Source: Adiantum capillus-veneris
Taxonomy: Eukaryota > Streptophyta > Polypodiopsida > Polypodiales > Pteridaceae
Assembly (NCBI GenBank): GCA_014529385.2
Contig: CM043949.1
Location: 146,735,850-146,799,849 of the forward strand
Length of the DNA: 64,000 nucleotides
Direction of reading: 5' to 3'
Positions 11,548 through 20,897 of this stretch are shown one piece after another (position 1 is the first letter of the stretch; the number at the start of each line of letters is the position of its first letter). A program made the translations under genes and the position numbers. The notes below the pieces were generated by a model. It searched no databases. It was not told the origin of the DNA and saw only the letters and a program-made list of their open reading frames with translations.

Positions 11548-11623
<76 letters not shown>
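11548..11623. repeat. (GA)n microsatellite in NA1 leader
   Basis: An uninterrupted GA/CT tract of about 38 units. On the element's own strand it is a CT tract about 50 nt downstream of the primer site. Confidence 0.95.
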
Positions 11624-11625
<2 letters not shown>

Positions 11626-11674
11626 ACCATGCATCCCTCCTCCATAGCTTCCTGTTCGCCCTCCTCTCCACCTT

Positions 11675-11686
11675 GCTCTGATACCA
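11675..11686 (-). other. NA1 primer-binding site
   Basis: Plus-strand GCTCTGATACCA is TGGTATCAGAGC on the minus strand, one base from the LTR. It sets the minus orientation of NA1. Confidence 0.92.
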
Positions 11687-11687
11687 G

Positions 11688-11829
11688 TGAAAGGGCAAGG
11701 GAACTGAACATGCTCATCACCACCCAACCATGCCCTATATTGGCCCTTGGCCTTCTAAATATAGGGACCCCCTTGACTGTATGTCCGTCCTGGCCCTTGG
11801 CCATGCCTGGTCCTACCCTTGGCATGACA
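11688..11829 (-). repeat. NA1 5' LTR
   Basis: A 142-bp partner of 7974-8114 with the same termini and roughly 93 percent identity by eye. Confidence 0.85.
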
Positions 11830-12299
11830 CCCAAAATAAGACTCTCTCCCATACGAGAGGAGGAATCCAAAGATCATGAGTCCCTAAATTCCTCTAATGA
11901 TGTGGCTCCACGAAGAAGGCGGACTAAACGATCGCCAACTCCTCCCAAGAGGAAACGGTTAACCCATAGTCCTTCTCCTCGTCACTCCAAAAGGGAAGAG
12001 AGGAAACCAAGGAAGAAAAGGGCAAGAAAGAGGTCACCCTCTTCTGCTTCTTCTTCACCTTCCTCCTCTACCGATGAAAGCTATGGCTATTCTCCTAGAG
12101 AATATAAGAGGGGAGGACATCGCAAATCTTACCCTGCATGGTGAAGGTCACAAAAGCTCAAGAAGTTCAAAGAGGGAGGAAAGAGTATCTCTTTTCTCAC
12201 CTATGATGGCACCTTTGGTGCTACCAACAAAGTATTGGCCTTCATCCAACAATTTGATGCGGCCTTTGGAGATGAAGGCTTCACGGAGTCCTCCAAGCT
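11830..12299 (+). pseudogene. Gy1 gag, C-terminal piece, fused to RT
   Basis: This resumes the gag interrupted at 7973. An Arg/Ser-rich segment (many RSPS and KKRARKRS runs, 11860-12110) leads to [20 protein letters not shown] and [10 protein letters not shown], the start of the retrotransposon gag capsid fold. There is an in-frame TGA at 12142. At about 12290-12300 the capsid text stops abruptly and RT begins in the same frame ([13 protein letters not shown]). The rest of the capsid, the zinc knuckle and the whole protease are missing. Confidence 0.75.
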
Positions 12300-13737
12300 A
12301 CAAGAATTGGTAGACAAAGGGATGGTGAGGCCTAGCTCCTCTTCCTTTTGTTCTCCAGTCCTTTTAGTGCAAAAGAAAGATGGTACATACCGCATGTGTG
12401 TGGACTATCGTGCACTAAACCATATCACTATCAAAAATAGATTTCCCGTACCTCGGGTAGAAGGTTTGTTTGATAAGCTACAAGGATCTACCTACTTCAG
12501 TAGGATTGACCTTAAAAGTGGCTACCATCAAATAAGGATAGTGAATGAAGATATCCTAAAGATCGCGTTTCGTACAACGTTTGCCCTTTATGAATATCTA
12601 GTCATGCCTTTTGGCTTGACTAATGCACCAACTACATTCAAATGATTAATGGAGAAAACTTTTAGACCCTACTACAAATTCACTAGAGTTTTCTTTGATG
12701 ATATCATCATCTACTCCAATTCCTTGGAGGAACACAAGAAACATCTCCAAGGGATTTTTCAAGCATTAAGGGAGAATAAGCTTTTTCTCAATCAAAAGAA
12801 AAGCAAATTTTTCCTTCAAGAGATTCAATACTTAGGTCATATTATCTCTTGAGATGGTATCCATATGGATCCATCAAAGTTGGAGGTAATAAAAGCATGG
12901 CCTAATCCAAGGAATCTATATGAGCTACGAAGCTTTATTGGTATGTGTGCATACTATAGATGCTTCATAGCAGAATTCTCTTAAATAGCAGGACCATTAC
13001 ATGACTTAACAAAGAAAAACGTTAAGTATTTGTGGACTGCTAAGGAGAAAAGTGCTTTTGACAAGCTCAAAGAGAAGCTTATCTCCCAACCAGTCCTTAT
13101 GCTTCCAGATCTCTCAAAGCCATTTGAGGTCCAATGTCATGCTTGTGGTGATTGCCTTGGAGCAGTCTTGCTTCAAGAAGGGCATGCCATAGCATATAAG
13201 AGCCGAAGGCTCAACACGGATGAACGAGTCTTAGGCATTTATGAGAAAGAGTTTTTAGTTGTTCTACATGCCCTAGACACATGGAAGCACTATCCATTGG
13301 GGACTCCATTCATTTTACGAACAGACCATCAAAGTCTCAAGTACTTCATGACGCAAACAAAGCTTTCCGACAAACAAATGAAGTGGGCAAATTTTATTTT
13401 GCAATTTAATTTTCACATTGCTCACATTGCTGGTAAGCACAATCAAGTGGTTGATGCACTTCCACGACGACCAAAAGTTAATGTTGTGTCAATAGCAACT
13501 CACAATTATCTATCTTCTATGATAGATGAGTGTGCTACTGACCCTGACTTTAAAGACACAATGTCAGCCCTTGTTTCGGGGAAGAAAGAGGAACCATTCA
13601 CTTACAGGATAGTTATCTTCTCCATGGCAATAGGCTATGTGTTACCCACTCCCTTTATGAGAAAGTCATGTATGAATCCGATGCTCCTCCCTATGCGGGG
13701 CATAAAGACATTCAACCTGCTCTTTGAGGAGTAGAAA
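12300..13737 (+). pseudogene. Gy1 reverse transcriptase and RNase H
   Basis: Gypsy RT with [58 protein letters not shown] and the catalytic FFDDIIIY (canonical F/YxDD). RNase H follows with VLLQEGHAIAYKS, LRTDHQSLKYF and HIAGKHNQVVDALPRR. In-frame stops at 12643, at 12850 (after GHIIS) and near 12982 break it into three pieces. Motif order and spacing are otherwise normal for a chromovirus. Confidence 0.88.
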
Positions 13738-14440
13738 CGTACTTTTATTGGCCTACCATGAAAGTGGACATACAAGAGTATGTTTCAAAATGTGTGGTAT
13801 GCCAAAAGACCAAGTATGATAGAGGGAAGCAACGAGGATTACTCCAACCATTGCCAATTCCTTAGTCACCATGGGAGAGTATATCCATGGATTTTATCTT
13901 TGGATTACCCATGTCTATCCATGGGAATACGGGAATATGGATAATAATCAACAGGTTTAGCAAGCAAGCACACTTTATCCCTGTCAAGAAGACTATTAGG
14001 GCACACCAAATGGCAACTCTCTTCATATCACAGATATTCAAACACCATGGATTGCCAACATCCATCATGTCAGATAGAGATCCTAGAATGACCAGTAATT
14101 TCTGGAAAGATCTCTTCAAAAATCTAGGTAAAATATTGAATTTTTCTTCGGCCTATCACCCACAAACGGATGGCCAAAGTGAGATAGCCAATCTTACGAT
14201 TCTTAATCTACTAAAGACCTATGTTACAGAAGTAGATCAACGCTCATAATGGGAAAAGTACTTACCTCTTGTAGAGTATGCATATAATAATACTATCCAT
14301 ACTTCTACAGGAAAAGCACCTTTTGAAATCATAGAGGGAAGACCTAAAAGTCCCTTGCTACTTAAAGTACATGGGAAAGATCTTTGTTGCCGATGAGTAT
14401 AGCCGTGACCTGCAAGCATCTTTTCAAAAGATTAAGGAGG
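13738..14440 (+). pseudogene. Gy1 integrase core
   Basis: The integrase begins near TYFYWPTMKVDIQEYVSKC with CVVCQKTKYDRGKQ as the zinc-binding CX2C pair. Catalytic residues lie in SMDFIFGLP, MSDRDPRMTSNFW and HPQTDGQSEIAN (D, D, E). Stops occur near 13863 and 14247, then the frame is lost around 14395. This domain would insert the element cDNA into chromatin. Confidence 0.85.
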
Positions 14441-14497
14441 CTATATCCATCTCCCAACTAAGGCAAAAAACTGGCTGACAAGCACAGAAGGGCCTTA

Positions 14498-14950
14498 ATG
14501 TTCAAAGAAAATGATTGGGTCTTACTTAAGTTTCCTAAGGCTCGATTCATGAGGCAAACAATGGGCAAAAATCCTACGGGCCATCAAAATTATTACGCTA
14601 AACTAGAAAAAAGATACTATATTGGTCCTTTTCAAATTTTGAAACCAATCAATGAGGTGGCTTATCAACTCAAGTTACCTAACCATTGGCTCAAACACAA
14701 TGCTTTTCATGTAAGCCTACTTAAGCCCTACAAAGGAGATCCTCCAAATGAACCAATTATTGAAGACTCTCCCAAAATTGAAGACCAAGAAGAGGTGCTA
14801 CAACCAGAAGCTATCCTTCGGCATGAAGACAAGGTACTAAAACATGGTAAGATTATCCGACGGTATCTTATTAAAATTATCCTTTTGAAGATGCTAGATG
14901 GATGCAAGGAATCCAGCTTAAGGATAGTATGAACCTTGTCAACGCTTACA
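14498..14950 (+). pseudogene. Gy1 integrase C-terminus with chromodomain
   Basis: After KLEKRYYIGPFQILKPINEV and LPNHWLKHNAFHVSLLKPYK (the GPY/F-type module) comes a chromodomain-like end: LRHEDKVLKHGKIIRRYLI, then after a one-base frame change YPFEDARWM. This arrangement is diagnostic of chromoviruses, in which the domain is thought to steer integration to particular histone marks. A frameshift near 14878 breaks the last third. The 14951-15323 stretch up to the 3' LTR is non-coding. Confidence 0.82.
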
Positions 14951-15323
14951 ATGCTACATTAGAGTAAGAAAAAGTACATGTTTCTTTTAAATGATCAATG
15001 TTTTGTCTTATAAGAATAATTCTCTCTTTATTGTGCACAAATTTAAGTAGTATGCATACTAAGAATCATGTTTGGGATGACAACGTCTCTCAAACATTAT
15101 GTAGAATTTGTCACTCTACTTGGGAAGATGAAATGGACTAAAGAGCAAACATGCTTGCGGCAGCTATGTCTCCCAAGCACCAAATGGACTAGTCATCCAT
15201 CTTAAAATGATTTCGTAGGGTCAAAAGGGTTCCTCTACTCGCTAAGACAAATTGACTAATGACTATGGATTTATCTCTTTTACCTCATAATCGAGGACGA
15301 CTATGATTTCAAGAGAGAGATAA

Positions 15324-17089
15324 TATCATTAAATCTAATATCTAACCAACCCAAATGATTTTCTCATATTAAAGTGATCATTTAATGTGGGATAATAAAC
15401 AAGAACAAGGGTTAGAATATAGACATGATTTGTCTCAACACGGGGCCAATGGTAAAGGGGCCCAAATGAGAGATGGTCTGTCAAAGAGCAAGGTTAACTA
15501 ATGGAGCTTAAAATACCTTAGGGTTAGCTTCATTAAAGAACTCCAATGGTTAGTGTTAAAAGTCCTTTGACCTTAGGCAAGCTAGGGCTGAGCTTGAGGT
15601 CGGAACCCGACCTAAACTTACCTTTGACCTTAGGCAAGTTAGGGCTGAGCTTGAGGTGGGAACCCGACCTAAACTTGCCTTTGACCTTAGGCAAGCTAGG
15701 CTGAGCTTGAGGTGGGAACTCCACCTAAGGTGCTTGTCATGCTTGATGACTAAGGTACTTGAGGTACTTGTCATACTTAATGAGAAAGGTACTTGATAAG
15801 CTTCCTATGCATGGGGGGTAAAGTGCTTGAGTCAAAAAGAGACCCTACAAACTTAATGAGGAAGTTGCTTGAGAAGCCTCCTATGCATGGGGGGTAAGGT
15901 GCTTGAGTCAAAAAGAGACCCTACAAACTTAATGAGGAAGTTGCTTGAGAAGCTTCCTATGCATGAAAGTATCAAAGTTAGGGGAATCTTTGACATAACC
16001 TTCCACTCACCCAAAGGGCACCCCTTTTCTAAAAGGGCACATGGGACACATGTCATACAATCACTAAGCTTAACCACATGGTCTGCTTGAATGCTATTGG
16101 TTGGGCTAAAGAGGGGTCCAATGAGCTTCTAGTTCCATCCAACAAATATCTAGATATTTTCAAGCTCTCTCTCTCTCTCTCTCTAAGGGGTAAGGAGGAC
16201 ACTTGTCAAAAGACTACCCATGTACTTGATTGCATGCTGCATGTGATTGGCTAGGGGGAGAGGGGTCCAATAAGCTTGAAGCATGTGGAAAAGCAACAAC
16301 TCACCCCAAGCAAGCAAGGGAGGTGCTAGGGGGATATACACCACACTCACACTCACACTAGGGGGATATACACCACACTCACACTCATTTTGTGGAACCA
16401 CTCTAACTTGGTGAAAGTTGAGGAACATCACCTCCTTCTCCAAGCTTGTGAGAAATGAGAGCCTACATCAACACTCTTGGCTATGGAATGCAAATCCAAC
16501 CAAGAGCCATTCTTCAATGCTTAAGCTTGCCACCTTCCCCATCTTCATTACTATGCTATTATGTATGCTAGCAAGAATAGTAATGATAAGTGAGGAACTA
16601 TTTCTTTCTCCTATAGAATATTTCTTCTTTCTCTTCCCTCTCCTCATTCCCCGCTAGCTCTCTCCACCTTCGAAGGTGTTTGAGGCCTTGGGACTGAGGC
16701 TTGGGATAGTTAATGCTTTCTACAATGTTTATGTTATGCTTGTGATGCACGAAGCTTTCCATATTCATTGCATTACCTAGGTCACAAGGAACACAAAAAT
16801 TGTATTGTACCAAGTCTCTCTTGATGGGAGAAACTATAATACAAATGCCTATTGAAAGGGGGACCCCGGCTCCGTATGAATCCAGTCCTCAACTATTGTC
16901 ATATTCTCTAAACTCTCTCTCTCTCTCTCTTGCAAAAGTATTGTTCATGCCAAGTTAACTAAGTACCATGCTTATGTTGCTACCATCAATTAAGTTCACC
17001 CGCTATGCTCACAAAGTAATCTCATAAAAGTGCTTCATCTAATTTCCTAATTCCGCAACCCTCAAAATTCATAGGCCATTTTCATTACA
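15324..17089 (+). repeat. Gy1 3' LTR
   Basis: This 1766-bp LTR is collinear with the 5' LTR and ends in the same CATTTTCATTACA. Its first bases read TATCATTAAATC, so the terminal TG is mutated to TA. It keeps the unoccupied Cp1 target (TGCTTGAATGCT at 16084). It has its own 32-bp tandem duplication (16326-16357 and 16358-16389, GGGGGATATACACC unit) that is single in the 5' LTR. Confidence 0.88.
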
Positions 17090-17094
17090 CCCCC

Positions 17095-19609
17095 TTGGGC
17101 CTTATAATGACAAATAGGGGCTTTTTTTTATGCATGGCCGTGAGATAGAGGTGTATTGTTTGATGTGATCAGAGCAACCCCCTCCCCGCCCCTTTTTCTC
17201 TGTGTTCAAAGGTCTAGAACATTCACTATATATAATTTTCTTATATCATGTGCGTTCACCAGAATGGATTAAAAGTACCCCTTATAGGCCTTATCTACAC
17301 ATGTTTCTGTAACTTTACAAGAATATAAATCCCTTCTGTTGAACACATGTGCTAAGTTACATATACTTTAGTGAACTCCCCAGGTCAAAGGCCTCACAAA
17401 TCCTGTGCACTAACATTCAGCACTAGAAATTGACCAAACAAGGAGCCAATTTTTACTTCCTTCTGTCCACCTTGTGTTCTTGGGAATGTTTTGGTTAAGC
17501 CATTTCTTGGTATTTGAAACCACATGTGACCCCTATTGTTATAGTATCCAACCAAAGGTTTCTTGATTAGCAGTTTACATAGGCTCGAATGGTACATATC
17601 TTCTATGTTAACAATGCATGTATCTATAATTTATGTTTACACTTTCTCTATCCAAACGAGCTACATAGTAAAAATCAAATCCACAATTTAGCAGTTAAGT
17701 TCACAAGGTAATAGCTATTGGTATTATCTTTAGCAATACCAAAGAAATAACTACCAATAGCTCATGAATAGGGATATTTAAGGAGATTTGATACCAAAAA
17801 CTTGTCAACACTGCTCAAAAAGGTGGAGACTCAAAGGCTTTACAATATATGTATTATGAAACATGAGTCAATAATAAGTCACCCCTATACATCGACACCT
17901 CCATCTCAAGTTGTCATTTCTCTAAGTCAAGCTTGGCATAGACATAGTATGGAAACAATAACATGTTGGAAAGCAAGAATTTAGCTTTTTTAACTTGTGA
18001 AATTTTGCTAATGATATATATTCAACATCCCCAAATGAGGACATCTTGACAAAGGTTATAATCCACTTTAATAAGAATAACCATTAATGATTAAACTGAA
18101 ATCAAAATATTACTTGAATTTCTTTATGGTGGAGATTAAGACTTGAGATTTGAAACATCTTACAGGCAAATCAAAATATCCATAAAGATCAAGAATATTT
18201 TTGAAATCTGTATGAAACTCCAACAATCTAAATTAAATACTCTCACTCAATCCGACACCATATAACAAAAAAAACATATTTATATTGTATTTATGGAGGA
18301 GTCCAGCCTCATGAAAATAATTACAAACGGATACAATATTGTTGTTAGGCTTCTCTTACAAGTATTTGTCTTCCTCATCTAGAGATTCATATACACTTGA
18401 GTATTTGTGTGTCTATGACACTAGGGAAGATAGTAGTACTATATGGATGGCTTTTCTAAGAGCTCCTAGAGAGTACCTATTGGTTCAAGATTCTACAAAA
18501 ATTCTACTATTCTTATCAAAATCCTTTAACATGGTATTGAAAGTTTCTTCACAGAACAAAAACAGAGTGATTTCCATCTCTGCACGTGGTTTCTTGCTCA
18601 TGTCCTATGAAAAGAAGTTGACTCTGTAAGTAAACAACAGATTATATGAGCACAAAGTTATAAAGTACAAAATGATATCATTTTAATAATCTAATGACAG
18701 TTATACAAAGAATAAATTAAAAGAAAAATCTTTGATGACTCTCCGTAGATAACACAACTTACTTGCATTGTGAGACTCAATCACATGCTACACAACTATA
18801 GATGGTGCACCAAAGCCATCAACAAAATAGCACCACCCAGTGTTAAGAGGTGTGAAGCCTAAAAATTGAAAGCCATAAAGAGGTTTATTCTCTCCACCAT
18901 GATAAACTTAAAGATGAAGATGATGTTAAGCTCTAAATGTAAGCTACAAGGGTAGTTTTCTTACCATTCTATCTTTATGTTGGAGATGAACCCTTGCAAT
19001 GCCCACACACTATTCACACCTCCTATTGTTGTGGTATGCAAGTCATGTGAGCTCATACTTTTGCAATCTTCGTGAGTAGAGGTTTCCATGTAGTGTGAGT
19101 GAATGAAAGTAGGAGTAGAATTTTATTTCATGGTGTAATGGAGGTGAGAGAAGGAAGATGAGCTTGCTTGGTGTGAAACTATGTGGGGAGCAAGGGGAAG
19201 AGATGGGGGAGGAGCTTGCTTGGTGCTACAATGGAGGTGGGAGAAAGCTAGCAAAGAGATAATGTTAAACTGTAGGGGGTGCATATGGTTGTTGCAGCAA
19301 TGGAGAACTTAGAAAAGAGTTTGTAGAGAGAGAAAATCACTTTTTAGCTAAAGAATAGGTTTGGAAAGACTTTGGAGAGTGGAAAACGATGTTTTGAACT
19401 TTCTTGGGAAAAAAAAAATTTGGGGTTTTTAGTGCACGTGTTTTACTTTTGGAGGTCAAAAATACTTTTTTGACCATGTAGTAAGTTTGAGGACCTTTTA
19501 AGGAGGGAAAACTTGAAATTTTGAATTTTTTTAAAATTTTGGAATTTTTTTAAAATTTGAATTTTTTAGTGTGTTTCTAAATCCGGGCCAAAAAGTGAGA
19601 GAATAAAGG
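17095..19609. other. Intergenic, nothing recognised
   Basis: AT-rich DNA with only short, unsupported ORFs (the longest, 96 aa at 18339-18629, has no recognisable motif). There is a loose repeat of the phrase GAGCTTGCTTGGTG at 19159 and 19212. I see no tRNA, terminal repeats or coding signature. Confidence 0.5.
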
Positions 19610-19914
19610 TCAAAGTGGTCAAATAAGTTAATTAGTCTTATAAAATTCCTTTCAAAAAATATTTTGCCAGCATTTCGTTCATACTTCGGATAATATTTCA
19701 AAAAATCCAAGAGCTGTCATCTTAGAAGAGACCCTCACTTGAGGATTAAGGATATCATCATAAAGAGAAAACTAGAATCAATGTGTTCAAAGCAGAAGAG
19801 AAAACCATGCCTTGTCTATCGCAAGCCATATCCCTTGTAAAAAATTATTTCTCGCCATATAATCCAATACATAAGCAAACTAAAAATGAAGCAGTTTTAA
19901 GAAACTTGGCAATC
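19610..19914. repeat. Rx repeat, partial copy
   Basis: About 300 bp collinear with 27650-27955 and 32150-32455, recognisable by GCCAGCATTTCGTTCATACTT, CCCTCACTTGAGGATTAAGG and CTTGTCTATCGCAAGCCATA. It ends abruptly at CAATC where the Re2 LTR begins, so Re2 inserted into this copy. Confidence 0.85.
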
Positions 19915-20845
19915 TGTTGGACGGATACGCCGCGACGGACGTCTGCACAGCGAGAACTCACCTAACATATAATGTCAGCTAAGGACGAAGCTCGACCCGC
20001 AGGCGCGTGGAAGCAAGCATAAGGTGTCAACCTACACTCGACCGACTCCTAACTAATTTCTACAGAGGTCTCTACCAATTGTCTAAGTCACAGCCTTCAA
20101 GAGTGCATAAGTGGAAACTTTCTACAACGCTTTCTAGAGCCGAACACCCATCAAACAATCTCAAAACACCATAGAACTTGAAGGAGACCCTACTAATACC
20201 AATAGGTCGCCCTCCCTAAGGTCTATGAACCAAAACCCCAACCCAAAACACCCGGTGCAAAATCACGTAGGATGTCTGGCCGAAATTTGCAGGTCTTAGT
20301 TTCCGAAATCTAAAGTGCCTAATGTGTAGTTCTACTCAATGTGACGCGTGGATATGCTGCAATGCAAAATCGGACAATGTATGCTCACCAAATCACCACA
20401 TGAAGCTCGTACAAGGAGCTCGCAAATCCGGACCGTATGCGCGCAATGTAGGTATCGGCGCGTAGCTCTTGTCGGGGGCAACACGCTGCACTTCTCCGCA
20501 CTCGATTCCGACCACCGGTGCACACGTAGCGTCAAGATGAAGCTCACCCTCTCTCTCATACACAGTACGCTCACTCACAGACTTCAAAACTTGTTTTTTG
20601 AAAATGACGAAAGATTCTTCATTAAGGTCAAAAGGTGGTATATATACCTTATAATTCTCAAACCCTAAAGTTCCAAATCAACCATCTACTCCATCTAACT
20701 ATCAAAACTGGGATACAATCTGGAAATTTCTGTAAGTCCCAATATTTACAAGGTGAAAAATCAGGTTTCCTCAATAAATGAATAATTACAAAAATAATAA
20801 TCTTTCGAGTAGTTAGTTGCCGTGGGGTGTGTCCAGCTTCTAACA
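19915..20845 (-). repeat. Re2 LTR (3')
   Basis: A 931-bp LTR. On the minus strand it starts TGTTAGAAGCTGGACACACC and ends CCGTCCAACA, with inverted termini TGTT...AACA. A clear TATA element (GGTATATATACC, about 20637-20648) lies roughly 200 nt from its start. It contains a half-site of the leader palindrome (ACGTAGGATGTC, 20265-20276). Only one copy is visible in the window. Confidence 0.75.
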
Positions 20846-20859
20846 CTCCCCCCCTCCTT
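20846..20859 (-). other. Re2 polypurine tract
   Basis: Plus-strand CTCCCCCCCTCCTT is AAGGAGGGGGGGAG on the minus strand, touching the LTR start. It confirms the LTR boundary and the orientation. Confidence 0.85.
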
Positions 20860-20897
20860 GCTCATGTCGTCCCCGACATGGCCGCTGATCTGCTTCT

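Larger units (their letters stand above)
7974..11829 (-). mobile_element. NA1: non-autonomous short-LTR retrotransposon
   Basis: This minus-strand element is bounded by 141-142 bp LTRs that differ at roughly ten positions. Near-matching 5-bp flanks (CCCAG at 7969-7973, CCCAA at 11830-11834) look like a target duplication with one mutation. On the minus strand a tRNA-Met primer site follows the right-hand LTR, and a G-rich polypurine tract (plus strand CTCCCCCCTTGG, about 8119-8130) precedes the left-hand one. The 3.6-kb interior has no gag, protease, RT or integrase motif in any frame. It must depend on enzymes from elsewhere. LTR wording (GGGCATG, GGTTGGGTGGTG) and a CT-repeat leader resemble Gy4. 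The 10792-11409 minus ORF is only a duplicated low-complexity segment, not a convincing gene. Confidence 0.85.
458..17089 (+). mobile_element. Gy1: chromodomain Ty3/gypsy LTR retrotransposon, degenerate
   Basis: This is a full-length plus-strand gypsy element bounded by two LTRs (458-7344 and 15324-17089) and flanked by the 5-bp duplication CCCCC (453-457, 17090-17094). That duplication is low in complexity but sits exactly at both ends. The primer-binding site follows the 5' LTR and a purine run, AAGAGAGAGATA, precedes the 3' LTR. The internal order is gag, RT, RNase H, integrase, chromodomain, as in plant chromoviruses. The element hosts two later insertions, Cp1 in its 5' LTR and NA1 in its gag. 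The coding region has a gag-to-RT deletion, several in-frame stops and frameshifts, so it cannot make a working polyprotein. The LTRs differ by scattered substitutions and by separate tandem duplications, so it is much older than Cp1. Confidence 0.9.

Noticed and set aside
11517-11870. Leu-Ser and Arg-Glu ORFs over the GA tract
   Set aside because: Frames are open only because of the dinucleotide repeat. The same applies to ORFs at 46766-47304, 59737-60192 and 60466-60819.
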